Below are positions 27,676-38,275 of a DNA stretch of 64,000 nt, piece after piece. This DNA comes from Omphiscola glabra (lineage: Eukaryota; Mollusca; Gastropoda; Lymnaeidae), in the NCBI GenBank assembly GCA_964017045.1, contig OZ024801.1, positions 28,120,049-28,184,048 of the forward strand, in the 5' to 3' direction. The translations under genes were made by a program, and so were the position numbers. A model generated the notes under the pieces. The model was not told the origin of the DNA. It made no database searches and saw only the letters and a program-made list of their open reading frames with translations. Every line of letters begins with the position of its first letter. Positions within the stretch are counted from its first letter, which is position 1.

Positions 27676-28164
27676 TGTTACGACCTGGATCGGTAATTAA
27701 TTCTGGTCTGGCGGATGGAGACTGTGAGATGTTGTGTTAGGGCAAGATTGTGGGGTCAGAGGTGAAATTGGTTCGTGTTGAGCAATTAGTGTAGCTGGGT
27801 GGGGGGGTGAACAGACGGAGGGGATAAGAGCTGTGAGCTGGGTAGTGGGGTTAGTTAACAAGAGGTAGACCCAGGAGGTAGTTGACAAGAGTAGAGCCAG
27901 AGCCAGTAGTAGAGCCAGGAGTAGTAGAGCCAGAGTAGATCGTTAGAGTTAGTCTAGTCGAGAGTAGTTAGAGAGAATAGAGTTATTATTATCTACATTG
28001 ATAAATTGACATTGGCTGCGATTAAATCATATAATAAAAGTACTATCATTTTATCTTCATTGGATGCTGTTGTATTGTTCTTTATTGTGAACCTTTGAGT
28101 ATATTCGTTAACCCTAGACAGCAACGGATTAAACAGTAACAGTAACAGATATGAAGTTGTAACA
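27676..28164 (+). repeat. 5' LTR
   Basis: 489 bp with TG...CA ends and a short inverted TGTTAC/GTAACA. It contains runs of a GAGCCAG/AGTAG repeat at about 27,885-27,950 and AATAAAAG at about 28,033, which may serve as poly-A signal. Confidence 0.95.
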
Positions 28165-28166
28165 TT

Positions 28167-28178
28167 TGGGGGCTCGTC
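28167..28178 (+). other. Primer-binding site, tRNA-Pro type
   Basis: TGGGGGCTCGTC begins two bases after the LTR. The same first 12 bases are known as the tRNA-Pro primer site of gammaretroviruses. Confidence 0.75.
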
Positions 28179-28179
28179 T

Positions 28180-29020
28180 AAAACTGATGTGTTTCATGTA
28201 AAAACCTGTTGGAGTCAGTATACAGTTCTGTTTTTGCACCGGAGTTTGCAGCCTGCATTCAAGTACGCCAGAACTTATGTCATTGCTGTGTGGTATCCAG
28301 ATAGGACTGTGTACGTGCCTGTACGTTGTTGCTGATATGTCACCGTACCCTATTGAGTGCTGTACCCTGCTGCTGACGTCTCGTTGTTGATGTACTCCAC
28401 TGCGATGTAATTCACTACTTTTCAGGTATCCGAATACTGTGAGATGTTTTACTGCTGTCCCCGTATTCGATTCCTGTGACATGTTTCTCTACTGCCGTAC
28501 CCCGTTGCTTTGTCGTGAAGTCCTCGTAGTAGACGTTATTCAAATTGTCGTGCTGTGACCTTTTACATACTGATGTTCCTGTACCCGAGTCCTGTCACGT
28601 GTTCCACTGCTGTTCTTGTACCCGAATCCCGTGTTGTATCCCGTTGTTGCCGTACCCTGCTGGTTGCTGTACCCGGCTGCGGATGTCTCGCTGTTGGTGT
28701 ACCCCGCTGCTGATGTGTTCCACTGCTACTGTACCCGTGTCTCGCTGTTGCTGTACCCCGCTGCTGATGTGTCCCACTGCTGCTGTACCCGTGATAAGTG
28801 TACCTCACTGCTGATGTGTCCTCCTATTGCTGTGCCCGCTGTTGCTGGACACAACCACTACTGTCTTGCTGTCCATTGCAAGCTGGTGCCAGAGACCAAG
28901 AACAAGACCGGGTAATTAGTACGAATTATATATAATGTTGTATGGTACCTATTAGTTCTTTTGAATTGGTTAGAATTCTTTTATAGGTACGAGTAATAAT
29001 TTATATTTATAGCTCTATTA
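28180..29020 (+). other. Leader of the LTR element
   Basis: A degenerate repeat tract (about 28,300-28,850) is rich in CTGCTGATGT, GTACCC and CACTGCTG words. No credible coding frame. Confidence 0.6.
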
Positions 29021-30781
29021 TTGAACAGTATTCATCCAATTTTATATTCATATAATTACATTATTTCATTAATAATGGAAACAAGGAGTGGGAAAAATCT
29101 ATCAGTTCTAGAGTTCAGGGAGGAGGCAGTGGCGATAGGTTTAAAAGATGAAGCTATCGGTCAGTGGGTAGTAAAAAGACTAAGACAGAGAGAAGAACGG
29201 GAACGCGAGAGAGAGAAAGAGGAGAGAGAAGAACGGGAACGGGAACGTGATAGACAGCGAGCCCAAGAACTAGAACAGGTAATGAGAGCGAGGGAAGAAC
29301 GGGAACGCGTTAGAGAGATGGAAGAACGGGAAATGCTATATAAGTGGAAAAGGGATCTAATAAAAAAACAAGAGGATGATGTTGCGAGATTGAGAATGGA
29401 GGAACAAAGAAGTAAGAGTCGGGAGGTTCGGGAAAGGGGGTATAACGTTGTTAAGGAAAAGGGGAGACCATTAGTGGAAGTAAAGGGGAATAGACTTAAA
29501 TGGTGCCGAAATAGCAAGTCATGGGTAAAGCTGTCAGAGAACAAAAATCAAAATGAAAAAGGGGACGAAACTAGGAGGAGGAATGATGAATGTAAATTTT
29601 TTCAGTTAGGTATTAGTGAGGATTATTTTAAAGACACAGGGGCAGATAAGCAGGATTTTGTTCAGTTGGATCAATTAGAAACTGGGGAATTGGTTAATGA
29701 ACCTGGGAGTGTAGTAATAGAAGTTGAGAAGCGTAAAGTTATTTTTTCAGCACGGGAAAATGAGGTTAAGGGGGATGTTAGCGAGCACGTGGAAGAGATG
29801 AAGTATCCCGAGGAATGTCAGGCTATTGTTACTGAACATATGGACAATGAGTTTTGTTTGGCTAGTTGTGCGGAGGTAAATGTACTGGAACATATAGTAC
29901 ATACGGATTTTTTTAATGTACATGTTAATCTTCATGGTGTACCAGAATGTAATGTTGATGAACAGGATAATGCTTCCTGTGTGGCCTTTGGTGATAAAAA
30001 TGGGTTTTGTAATCTTGAGCTGGGCATTCATGTTGATGGGTCACAAGTTGTTGCTTATGAAAGTGTACGGGGATATGTGAATTTTTTACTGGAGAACAAT
30101 TTTGATTATGTGCAAGAGTCACATTTTGATTTTGTGAGGCATGAGGATTTGAGTTTTGTGGAGGAAGAAGGTGTGTGTTTTGATTTTGAAGGTGTTAGAA
30201 CCTTGGCAAGCCACGATTGTCACGATGTAGAGGTCGTAAACTTGTCAGGTGCAGTCCCACGACTGGGACGTAATGTCAACAAAGTGGAAGTCAATGGAGA
30301 CGACTTCACGTGGAGCTACGAGGGTAGTAGTCCACGCGCTGAAAGGAGTAGTGGTTTAGAAGTCACGGGTTGCTCAAGGCTTGAGAACCGTGTTTGTGTT
30401 GGGTCTGGTTTGGACTCAGTCGGTTTAGGTGAGAACAGAGGGGCTGGCTTTTATGGAGTCTCTGTGGAGGAGGTGATTTTTTTCCCTGACGTGCAGTTAG
30501 GTCAGAATAGAGGGGTTATTTTTTATGGAGTTTCCGTGGAGGAGGTGAGCTTTTTCCCTGCAGTGGGGTTAGGTGAGAGCAGTTTTGGTTTGTTTATGAT
30601 GTGTAATGATTTGTTTTGTAATGTATTATTATGGTATGCATATGACAAAGTACTTTTAGGAGTTGTTTTGGTGTTAAGCCTTGGAAAAGTATTGTTGTTT
30701 GAGCAGGACATGTTTAGATGGATGAAAGATTTGCACGCTTTTTGGAAAGCGACTGACGGGAGAAATATCCAGCCATCTTAA
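29021..30781 (+). CDS. Long frame of the LTR element, Gag-like N-terminus, rest unrecognised
   Basis: This 586-codon frame is the only sizeable one in the element. The likely start is the second ATG (29,075, METRSGKNLS), as the first 18 residues look like leader. Residues about 25-50 (LEFREEAVAIGLKD) followed by a long Arg/Glu coiled coil (about 50-150) resemble the N-terminus of Gag from some Gypsy-type elements. Residues about 150-586 match nothing I know. They are acidic, rich in Phe, Val and Asp, and contain a 24-residue repeat twice (FYGVSVEEV, DNA period 72 from 30,425). A hydrophobic stretch (LLGVVLVLSLGKVLL) lies near the end. There is no zinc knuckle, protease DTG or polymerase motif. 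The frame is open, which suggests it is or was recently expressed. Confidence 0.7.
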   Translation: MNSIHPILYSYNYIISLIMETRSGKNLSVLEFREEAVAIGLKDEAIGQWVVKRLRQREEREREREKEEREERERERDRQRAQELEQVMRAREERERVREMEEREMLYKWKRDLIKKQEDDVARLRMEEQRSKSREVRERGYNVVKEKGRPLVEVKGNRLKWCRNSKSWVKLSENKNQNEKGDETRRRNDECKFFQLGISEDYFKDTGADKQDFVQLDQLETGELVNEPGSVVIEVEKRKVIFSARENEVKGDVSEHVEEMKYPEECQAIVTEHMDNEFCLASCAEVNVLEHIVHTDFFNVHVNLHGVPECNVDEQDNASCVAFGDKNGFCNLELGIHVDGSQVVAYESVRGYVNFLLENNFDYVQESHFDFVRHEDLSFVEEEGVCFDFEGVRTLASHDCHDVEVVNLSGAVPRLGRNVNKVEVNGDDFTWSYEGSSPRAERSSGLEVTGCSRLENRVCVGSGLDSVGLGENRGAGFYGVSVEEVIFFPDVQLGQNRGVIFYGVSVEEVSFFPAVGLGESSFGLFMMCNDLFCNVLLWYAYDKVLLGVVLVLSLGKVLLFEQDMFRWMKDLHAFWKATDGRNIQPS

Positions 30782-31301
30782 AATCATATCAACGGACTGG
30801 ACAGTTGATGGCTGTCGATATGACTCCATGGATGATGACATTTTTTTTCTCTCTAGCAGTCAAGAGTTTTTTTTTCCTCCCTGTTTCATTTATTAATTTT
30901 TGAATGTGTCCTGTTTTGAATATTATTAAAATCACCTGGACTTGTTGGTAATATAGATGGTGATTATGTACATTTAGTGAGATGTTTTGTTAGGGTTATA
31001 GTTCTACATTAACTAATAATAGTATTGTAATGTTGTGAACTGGATTGTTTACATTTGGCATTTGAACTTAGATTTGAGGAGTGAGGCTGATGTTTATAAT
31101 TGTGTATTGCAATTTTGTCATGCCATTTGATTGATATTGATATGACTTTGTTCATTTACTGTAATATGATTTGACCAGGGAATGTTAGGAACGGGATGTA
31201 CATATGATACTTGATCTTAGATTGTAGTGGTAAGACTAATGTTGTGAGTTGTGTTTCTGATGTCAATTTTGTGTGACATCACTATTGTAAGTGATGTCAA
31301 C

Positions 31302-31316
31302 GAAAGGGGGGAGGAA
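31302..31316 (+). other. Polypurine tract
   Basis: GAAAGGGGGGAGGAA lies immediately before the 3' LTR, the position for plus-strand priming. Confidence 0.85.
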
Positions 31317-31805
31317 TGTTACGACCTGGATCGGTAATTAATTCTGGTCTGGCGGATGGAGACTGTGAGATGTTGTGTTAGGGCAAGATTGTGGGGTCAG
31401 AGGTGAAATTGGTTCGTGTTGAGCAATTAGTGTAGCTGGGTGGGGGGGTGAACAGACGGAGGGGATAAGAGCTGTGAGCTGGGTAGTGGGGTTAGTTAAC
31501 AAGAGGTAGACCCAGGAGGTAGTTGACAAGAGTAGAGCCAGAGCCAGTAGTAGAGCCAGGAGTAGTAGAGCCAGAGTAGATCGTTAGAGTTAGTCTAGTC
31601 GAGAGTAGTTAGAGAGAATAGAGTTATTATTATCTACATTGATAAATTGACATTGGCTGCGATTAAATCATATAATAAAAGTACTATCATTTTATCTTCA
31701 TTGGATGCTGTTGTATTGTTCTTTATTGTGAACCTTTGAGTATATTCGTTAACCCTAGACAGCAACGGATTAAACAGTAACAGTAACAGATATGAAGTTG
31801 TAACA
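31317..31805 (+). repeat. 3' LTR
   Basis: 489 bp, apparently identical to the 5' LTR, followed by the AAGAC target duplication. Confidence 0.95.
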
Positions 31806-33092
31806 AAGACCAATACGTGCAGAAGTGTCTGCAATAGTTCTGGTCTTCTCCTGCATCTGTTGTTGGGTATGGGAGAGAAGGGCAAGATCGTCAGCAAAAT
31901 CGAGGTCATCAAGCTTGTCCCACAAGGTCCATTGAATACCATTCCGCTTCTGCTGTGTGGAAGTTTTCATCCCCCAGTCAATGGCCAATAGGAACAGGAA
32001 AGACGAAAGCAAACATCCCTGCCTCACACCGGTCTTCACCTGGAAAGCATCCGTCACCTGTTGTCCGTGGACCACTCGGCAGGTCATCCCCTCGTAAGAG
32101 TTTCTGATCAAGTCCGTGATTTTCCGCGGGACTCCATAATGTCTCAACAGTCTCCAGAGGGTTTGCCTATCCACACTGTCAAAGGCTTTCTCGTAGTCAA
32201 AGAAGTTGATGTAGAGGGGTGAGTTCCATTCCAGGGATTGCTCTAGGATGATGCGCAGTGTTGCAATTTGGTCAGTACAGGATCTGTTGGCCCGGAAGCC
32301 AGCCTGTTGGTCCCGCAGCAGGGGATCAACAGTTTCTTTCATTCTGTTGAGTAGTACGCGATTGAAAACCTTGCCTGGGATGGACAGTAAGGTGATCCCT
32401 CTATAGTTGGAGCAGGAGCTTAAGTCCCCATTTTTTGGGATTTTAATGAGGTATCCTTCCTTCCACTCAGAAGGTACCTGTTCCTCCTCCCAGATCTTCA
32501 AGAACAGTGGGTGTAGCATCTCTACACTGGTGTGCACGTCAGCCTTCAGTGCCTCTGCTGGGATGCCATCCGGTCCTGCAGCCTTGCCATTTTTAAGTTG
32601 TTTGATGGCAATACGGATCTCTTCTTTGGTGGGTGCGTTGCAGTCAATAGCCAGGTCAATGTCAGCTGGGTGAATATCTGGTGGGTTACTTGGCTTTGGC
32701 CTGTTTAGAAGTTCCTCGAAGTGTTCTTTCCATCTGCCTCTCTGTTGCTCCTCATTTGGTATGCTCTTACCATCTTTGTCCTTCACTGGTCTCTCTGGCT
32801 TCTTGAACTTTCCAGACAACTTCTTGATGGTAGCAAACAATTCCCGCATATTTCCTTGGTAGGCTGCTTCTCCTGCTTCTTTGGCAAGCATGTCTACAAA
32901 GTTCCTTTTGTCCATCTTAGCGCTTTTCTTTACTTTCTTATTTGCCTCTGAGTACTCCTTTTGGGACCTAACTTTCTGCGCTCGTGTACGGCTGTTGTTA
33001 ATTTCTGCCTTCTTCCCTTTTCTCTCTTCTATCACTTTCAATGTATCTGCTGTTATCCATTCTTTGTGTGTATGTTTCCTGTTTCCCAACAC
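31770..33092 (-). pseudogene. LINE reverse transcriptase, interrupted
   Basis: Family blocks are clear: GPDGIPAEALKAD, NYRGITLLSIPGKVFNR, QAGFRANRSCTDQIATL, FFDYEKAFDSVDR, GVRQGCLLSSFLF and the catalytic FADDLALL. After ARIGL the frame runs into the LTR and ends CYNFISVTVTV, so the protein loses its thumb and C-terminal region, which is found at 26,981-27,675. With the upstream frameshift and the 4.1-kb insertion this copy cannot make a working protein. Confidence 0.88.
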
Positions 33093-34122
33093 TTCCTGAC
33101 ATGTTGATTTGACTGCTTTCTTTTACTCCCTGCCACTTTCCATCGATCGTCTCGTCTCCTAGCAGTTCCTGTAGGACTTGGAACTTGTTGGACAGAGTGA
33201 TCCTGAACTCTTCCTGTTTGGCCTTATCTTTTAAGAGGGGGGTATTGTAGAGCAAGCTATATGATGTCTGCTCAGTGTAGTGCCTTTTCAGTTTTAGTCT
33301 CAGCCGGGCCACTAGAAGATGGTGGTCTGAGGCAACGTCAGCTCCTCTTCTGACACGTACATCTTGGAGAGATCGCCGGAATTTTTTCCCAATACACACA
33401 TGATCTATTTGGTTCATCGTTTGGAGGTCCGGTGAAACCCATGTGGCCTTGTGTATCCTCCTGTGTTGGAATAAGCTCCCGCCTATGACTAGATTTGTTG
33501 GGGCACATAGGTCGGCAAATCTTTCTCCGTTATCATTCATTTCTCCTATCCCCGGTCGCCCCATGGCTTCTTCGTAGCCCGTGTTGTCACTGCCGATCTT
33601 GGCATTGAGATCTCCCATGAGGATGACAATGTTTCGCCTAGGGCGACCCTGGGTAATGGTAAGCAATCTGTTATAGAATTCATCTTTATGTTCCTCCTCA
33701 CTTTCGTTTGTTGGTGCGTAGCACTGGATAACATCCAAATTGATTCTGTGTTTTTTAGTCCGAAAGGTTGCTGTGAGTATTCTAGGCCCATGCGCCTCCC
33801 ATCCAATGAGTGCTCCTTGGGCTGCCCTGGATATCGACAGGGCCACGCCCAGAATGTGTGGTGCATCGTCACCCTCGTGCCCTGAGAATAACAGCATCTC
33901 TCCTGAGGCTAGTCTCTTCTGTCCGCACCCGATCCATCTTGCCTCGCTGATTCCTAGTATGGCGAGGTTATAGTTCCTCATCTCAGCGGCTACTTGTGCA
34001 GTCTTTCCTGTCTCATACATGGTGCGTACATTCCATGTTCCAATGGCGGTGGTGGTCCTGGTGGAGATGATGGTCGTCGGCCTAGTAGTTTCCAGATTCT
34101 GGCTTTCACTACTTGGCGTCAT
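32998..34122 (-). CDS. LINE endonuclease region (APE type)
   Basis: The frame starts MTPSSESQ and reaches the endonuclease fold at TWNVRTMYETGK. Expected active-site blocks are visible in order: GISEARW (catalytic Glu), VILMGDLNAKIG (Asp and Asn) and ASDHHLLVARL (the SDH triad). In the intact family this domain nicks the target and is joined to the reverse transcriptase in one polyprotein. Here a single extra base in an A run at about 33,117-33,125 moves the frame, so the last 40 or so codons are out of frame. It resembles craniofacial development protein 2, which is itself derived from such an element. Confidence 0.85.
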   Translation of the reverse strand: MTPSSESQNLETTRPTTIISTRTTTAIGTWNVRTMYETGKTAQVAAEMRNYNLAILGISEARWIGCGQKRLASGEMLLFSGHEGDDAPHILGVALSISRAAQGALIGWEAHGPRILTATFRTKKHRINLDVIQCYAPTNESEEEHKDEFYNRLLTITQGRPRRNIVILMGDLNAKIGSDNTGYEEAMGRPGIGEMNDNGERFADLCAPTNLVIGGSLFQHRRIHKATWVSPDLQTMNQIDHVCIGKKFRRSLQDVRVRRGADVASDHHLLVARLRLKLKRHYTEQTSYSLLYNTPLLKDKAKQEEFRITLSNKFQVLQELLGDETIDGKWQGVKESSQINMSGSVGKQETYTQRMDNSRYIESDRREKREEGRN

Positions 34123-34507
34123 GCATTCCGCGGCTGGGAATCTATCTTCTCCCAGGACCGTTAAGTCTTTTGTTGCTCTTGTCTTCGTTTTTGTAACAAA
34201 GAGTTTTTACGCAGCAGAGCTGTTAGCCATGCGCATAACCGTCTGGGGGGATGTCCCTCGCAACTCTCCGGAGAGCTGCCCTTAATTTTGGGAAGGGTAC
34301 CCTAGCCTTTGTGGTTTCGTCCACTCCCTGCAAGGCAGCAGGATCTGATTTTGGTCCACCCTGGGTATTTGATTTCCCCCAGTACCTACCATATCTGGTG
34401 GGCATTCCCCTATCCGCCACCTGGGGAGGCGCTCGATGGGAGATCAGAAACTCCACACGAGTTTTTCATAGTGCATTTGTTGATAATTTTGCAATGACGC
34501 ATTAGGA

Positions 34508-34703
34508 CAGTGGTTCTCAACCTTCCCAACGCCGTGACCCTTTTATACAGTTTCTCATGTCTTGGTGACCCCCCAACCACAAATTATTTTCGTTCTACTT
34601 CAAAACTGTAGAGTATATGTGTTTTCCAATGGTCTTAGACGACCCCTGTGAAAGCGTCGTTCGACCCCCAAAGGGGTCGCGACCCACAGGTTGAGAACCG
34701 CTG
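34508..34703 (+). mobile_element. hAT-type MITE, family C, copy 2
   Basis: Ends CAGTGGTTCTCAACC and, inverted, CAGCGGTTCTCAACC. Flanks CATTAGGA and CATTAGGG match at 7 of 8. Confidence 0.9.
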
Positions 34704-34916
34704 CATTAGGGAAAACTGTTACGCCGGAAAGGGGTGCCATGATTCGAAAAAGTCGGGGAACCTCTGTTATAAAGGATTTTTTTTAAAGCTATTTCAGGGT
34801 TTTAATCTTATTTTCAAATCAACGGCATCAATATGATTCCTTTAAATGGGGAGGAGATGGTCTAAATCACTTGGGTTAAGTATAAATTCCTGATACACTT
34901 AGGAGCCGTCCATTAC

Positions 34917-35026
34917 TTTTAAGTCATCATAAAGCAGTCCATGGCTTAAGTCATCATAAAGCAGTCCATGACTTAAGTCATCATAAAGCAGTCCATTACT
35001 TAAGTCATCATAAAGCAGTCCATTAT
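34917..35026. repeat. 27-bp minisatellite, 4 copies
   Basis: Unit AAGTCATCATAAAGCAGTCC plus seven bases, starting at 34,921, 34,948, 34,975 and 35,002. Confidence 0.93.
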
Positions 35027-36536
35027 TGACAATTGTTGACAAGGGGGAGGGGGGAGTTAAAATATATTGGCGTCAACAATTCTACTTTTCTTTATTATAA
35101 TATATATATATATATATATATGCTTTTTTCGTATACATTAATATTTGTATCTTTCGAGGATTGTACTTGCTGGGCTGTAAGTGGATATCGCTTTTATTTT
35201 TGTACATTTTATTTTGTATTCTTTATACAAATTTAATAGTAGATTTAAAATGAACATCGTTAATATCCCTAGCTACGGTATCGTTTTTCTTTGTATAAAG
35301 GTTTCCAGGCATCTGTTTCGTACTGTTGAAGAAAACGAAGTGCATCTTAAGGCAGATTAAACTTGCAAAATATTAAAATTATAAATAAAACAATAACGGT
35401 ACGTAACATATGTAACATATGTACTCATTATATGAGTTAAAGATGTTACGTAGTTCGGTTGTCAATGGCATCCGTGGTCCGAAAGTACGGCCGAAATCTC
35501 GTCACATATTTGCGGCGTAGTTGGGACGCGCCAAGATTTTTTTGTCCGCCCCCTTCCTCAAATAAACTCTACAGGTGGCCGAAAATGCCCCCAGCCCTCA
35601 CTCAAAATTTTTTTTTTAAGTGCCGCTCAGGACGGACTACCCTCTCCACACCCCTCCATACGCCTCTGTCGTCATGTGTTAAGTCGTCGAATCGGCGCCC
35701 GCATGCATAACAAAGCCCGAGTCCACAGACCCCCCCCCCTCCCGGCAGTCCGTCACAAATCTTTTGCTGCCCTCTTGGACACTACTTCTCAGCTAAGTGC
35801 TACATTATTATTTCTAAAAAATAATAATTTTGATATTTTTTAATTTTATTCGGTTTTTTTCTGTTTGTTCGCCGATGAAGGCTTCGTGCCGACACGCTCG
35901 TTGTTTTGTTGCGTTCCTTTTTTTTTCAGGTTAAACCTCACTGTGTTTTACTAATCCCCCCCCCACACCCCCCCCCTTCCCCGCGCCCCTACAGGTATTG
36001 GCGGCTACTAATAAATCTTGGAAATCGTTGATGTTGAGTGGAAGAAAAAAAAAATTCATTACCAGTGTTTGGGCCTGGTTTGTTGTTTGTTCTTCACCGA
36101 GCTCCAATCAAAGGTGGGGGGAAACCCCCATTAATCTGGGAGTTTGGAAAGTTTAGGGCAGGAGTGAGGAGGGAGCCGTTTTGACATGAATAATCAGCAC
36201 GCAGGTCACCGGTTAAATGATGAGGTCAGGCCAGGAGCTTGGCGTCAAATTTGTAGTCTTTATCTCATTCTACACCTCGGCTCACCATTCCCACCCACTA
36301 CATCAACAATTCCCAACGCCTTCTGTGCCCCATGTAACCAACAATTGTTGTGGTGGCACAGAGATGAAAAGGCTATCACTGTGACGTTGACCGATTGGCG
36401 GGTGGGTGTAAGTTGGGGGAGGGGGTGTCGTTGGGCATGGTGGTGGTGGTATGGGGGGGGGGGAGAAAGACAGGGCGCAAGGGCTGTTGATTAATAAATT
36501 GCCAGCGATTTCTGATAACTTTTTCAGTTTGTTGAG
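35027..36536. other. Spacer with (AT)n, MITE remnants and poly-C runs
   Basis: (AT)n at about 35,099-35,122. A decayed MITE at about 35,515-35,670 (CGCCAAGATTTTTTTGTCCG, CATACGCCTCTG). Poly-C runs near 35,731 and 35,958. One Penelope-type motif is listed separately. No gene seen. Confidence 0.4.
35865..35955 (+). repeat. Hammerhead-like dispersed repeat, copy at 35.9 kb
   Basis: CCGATGA, then a GGC-TTCGT-GCC hairpin and GACACG, then TTGTTTTGTTGCGTTCC. About 90 bp are shared with 48,679-48,766. Core bases deviate (CCGATGA, GACA for GAAA), so activity is doubtful. Confidence 0.45.
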
Positions 36537-37258
36537 TCATGAGGACATATAGCTCTAACCTATTAACATGATTGGTGAGGTCATAGAGCGCTAACCTATT
36601 AACTTGATAGGTGAGGTCATAGAGCGCTAACCAATTAACTGGATTGGCGAGGTCACAGAGCTCTAACCTATTAACTTGATTGGTGAGGTCACAGAGCTCT
36701 AACCTATTAACTTGATTGGAGAGGTCATACAGCTCTAACCTATTAACTGGATTGGTGAGGTAACAGAGCTCAAATCTATTAACTGGATTGGTGAGGTCAT
36801 AGAGGTCTAACCTATTAACTTGATTGGTCACAGAGCTCTAACCTATTAACTTGATTGGTGAGGTCACAGAGCTCTAACCTATTAACTTGATTGGAGAGGT
36901 CATACAGCTCTAACCTATTAACTGGATTGGTGAGGTAACAGAGCTCAAATCTATTAACTGGATTGGTGAGGTCATAGAGGTCTAACCTATTAACTTGATT
37001 GGTCACAGAGCTCTAACCTATTAACTTGATTGGAGAGGTCATAGAGGTCTAACCTATTAACTGGATTGGTGAGGTCATAGAGGTCTAACCTATTAACTTG
37101 ATTGGTCACAGAGCTCTAACGTATTAACTTGATTGGTCACAGAGCTCTAACCTATTAACTTGATTGGAGAGGTCATAGAGGTCTAACCTATTAACTGGAT
37201 TGGTGAGGTCATAGAGGTCTAACCTATTAACTTGATTGGTCACAGAGGTCTAACGTAT
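36537..37258. repeat. About 36-bp minisatellite with shortened units, about 20 copies
   Basis: The unit holds GAGCTCTAACCTATTAACTT then GATTGGTGAGGTCATA. A block of several units (about 36,625-36,835) recurs almost unchanged at about 36,830-37,010, showing segmental expansion. Confidence 0.92.
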
Positions 37259-37597
37259 TTTACGGCAAGCCTTACCAAGAGGCTATAAAATGCTTGCGCA
37301 GAAATGGCTGGAAAAAAAGAAAGATTTTTCAAACACTAACCATCAGTTTATCCGTATATATAGCAACTGTTGCATTACTTCATACGGCGGAGTCTTTATT
37401 CCTTTTCAGTTTAAAAAAAAAAGTTGGTGAAAAAATGGTAGGTAGTAAAAAAAAAAAAAAGTATAATTGAATTGAATCATTGCAGTTCGATCTTTAATAA
37501 CAGATCATTTTGAATTCAAAATAATAGAAAAATCCACTTCATGTCTCCATAAAGCGGAATGGATAATCCTAAGAAACATCTACGACTTCATCCTAGT

Positions 37598-37822
37598 CGG
37601 GTGGTCGGCAAACTCATTAGTCAAAAGAACCAAAAATTAGCAGCAGGACGATTAACACACTTTTGAGAGACAAATTCTTTTCAAGAACCTGCCAAGAACC
37701 ATGTTTTTCTGATTCAAAACCGATTTGGGGCCGACTGGCTGAGCAAAACTCAGGTCGCTAAAAGAGCCGCATGCGGCTTAAGAGCCGCATGCGGCTTGCG
37801 AGCCGCGCTTTGCCTGTCCACT
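37598..37822. mobile_element. Probable hAT-type MITE
   Basis: Left GGTCGGCAAACTC and right AGAGCCGCATGCGGCTT (twice) plus CGAGCCGCGCTTTGCC resemble hAT ends with palindromic subterminal repeats. Target duplication not confirmed. Confidence 0.55.
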
Positions 37823-37837
37823 GGCGTAGTCCGATGA

Positions 37838-38275
37838 GATTTTCCACAAAGAAATGAGATTTCCCAAAGAAATGAGATTTCCCAAGGAAATGAGATCCCA
37901 AAGAAATGATATTTCCCAAAGAAATGATATTTCCCAAAGAAATGATATTTCCCAAAGAAATGATATTTCCCAAAGAAATAAGATTTCCCAAGGAAATGAG
38001 ATCCCAAAGAAATGATATTTCCCAAAGAAATGATATTTCCCAAAGAAATTATATTTCCCAAAGAAATGAGATTTCCCAAAGAAATGAGATTTCCCAAGGA
38101 AATGAGAACCCAAAGAAATGATATTTCCCAAAGAAATGATATTTCCCAAAGAAATGAGATTTCCCAAAGAAATGAGATTTCCCAAAGAAATGAGATTTCC
38201 CAAAGAAATGAGATTTCCCAAAGAAATGAGAATTCCCAAAGAAATGAGATTTCCCAAAGAAATGAGATCTCACTG
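37838..38275. repeat. 18-19-bp minisatellite, about 24 copies
   Basis: Unit AAAGAAATGAGATTTCCC with ATGATA variants. Shortened units missing TTTCCC occur every several copies. Confidence 0.93.

Larger units (their letters stand above)
27676..31805 (+). mobile_element. Young non-autonomous LTR retrotransposon nested in the LINE
   Basis: Two LTRs of 489 bp (27,676-28,164 and 31,317-31,805) look identical throughout by eye. They start TGTTACGACC and end GTTGTAACA. The 5-bp duplication AAGAC flanks the element (27,671-27,675 and 31,806-31,810). A primer site matching tRNA-Pro follows the first LTR, and a purine tract precedes the second. The 3.15-kb interior has one long frame and no recognisable protease, reverse transcriptase, RNase H or integrase. 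It must depend on proteins from a related complete element. LTR identity points to a very recent insertion. Confidence 0.95.
26926..34470 (-). mobile_element. RTE-like LINE, near full length, split by an LTR element
   Basis: Without the 4.1-kb insertion the LINE is about 3.4 kb, normal for RTE-type elements. From its 5' end near 34,470 come a leader, an AP-type endonuclease frame, a reverse transcriptase frame and, beyond the insertion, the C-terminal part. It ends at short GAAGAA-type repeats near 26,930. The reading order across the insertion is exact: the endpoint codons ATT GGT CTT continue as AAT ATT CAC on the other side. Clade assignment is tentative. Confidence 0.85.

Noticed and set aside
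27697..27888. 63-codon minus-strand frame, present again at 31,338-31,529
   Set aside because: Identical because both lie in the two LTRs. No sign of being a gene.
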